DNA of 64,000 nt from Symbiodinium natans (Eukaryota > Sar > Dinophyceae > Suessiales > Symbiodiniaceae): positions 214,639-278,638 of the forward strand of contig CAJNDS010002205.1 in assembly GCA_905221605.1 (NCBI GenBank), read 5' to 3'. Both the position numbers and the translations under genes were made by a program. Of the stretch, positions 64,000 to 64,000 are shown piece by piece; the stretch's first letter is position 1; each line of letters starts with the position of its first letter. Under the pieces are notes generated by a model. That model made no database searches and had not been told where the DNA came from. It saw only the letters and a program-made list of their open reading frames with translations.

Positions 64000-64000
64000 T

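Noticed and set aside
1-64000. rRNA or tRNA genes
   Set aside because: No stretch was recognised as rRNA; tRNA detection by eye is unreliable, so absence is not claimed with certainty. A covariance-model scan would decide.

Overview
This is eukaryotic nuclear DNA. The best-fitting source is a dinoflagellate, although Chromera-type algae and plants share the telomere unit. The grounds are: abundant Arabidopsis-type TTTAGGG/CCCTAAA repeats; short spliced exons whose acceptors are nearly always AG|G; donors that can be GT, GC or GA; direct repeats across intron ends; one-directional gene order; and a decayed LINE-like zinc-finger fragment of a kind I associate with dinoflagellate retroelements. 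There is no prokaryotic operon structure and I recognised no rRNA or tRNA gene.

Layout. (1) 1-11,540: a mosaic of about 30 interstitial telomere-repeat arrays in alternating orientation. The short spacers between them are not random. Several translate as plus-strand exons. Three join into the C-terminal part of a DegT/DnrJ/EryC1-type aminotransferase (359-2494). A series of micro-exons encodes heptad-like, charged coiled-coil peptide (4281-11341), mostly in phase 0. Exons typically sit between a CCCTAAA array upstream and a TTTAGGG array downstream. The introns therefore begin with UUUAGGG and end with CCCUAAA and could fold back on themselves. (2) 11,540-15,690: a satellite of alternating TTTAGATAG and CTATCTAAA blocks forming about ten near-perfect hairpins. 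(3) 15,680-20,500: tandem arrays, including two related 55-bp families in opposite orientation. (4) 18,500-26,200: a segmental higher-order repeat, interrupted once by a 1.9-kb insert that carries a zinc-ribbon-like gene (frameshifted or spliced). (5) 26,200-64,000: mostly unique DNA with exons predominantly on the minus strand. These include a multi-exon ankyrin-repeat gene (37.5-39.6 kb), an intronless SYS1 Golgi membrane protein gene (42.0-42.5 kb), a two-EF-hand protein (49.5-49.9 kb), several unrecognised genes, and large CA, CAG, CCTCCC and 12-bp minisatellite tracts.

The recognisable plus-strand genes (0-11 kb) and the minus-strand genes (26-64 kb) converge on the repeat-rich 11.5-26 kb interval, which fits the unidirectional gene blocks known in dinoflagellates. 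The most novel observation is that telomeric repeat arrays form the bodies of introns inside apparently real genes. Exon boundaries are read by eye and need transcript support. Everything in the 26-64 kb region except SYS1, the ankyrin gene and the EF-hand gene lacks a recognised family.
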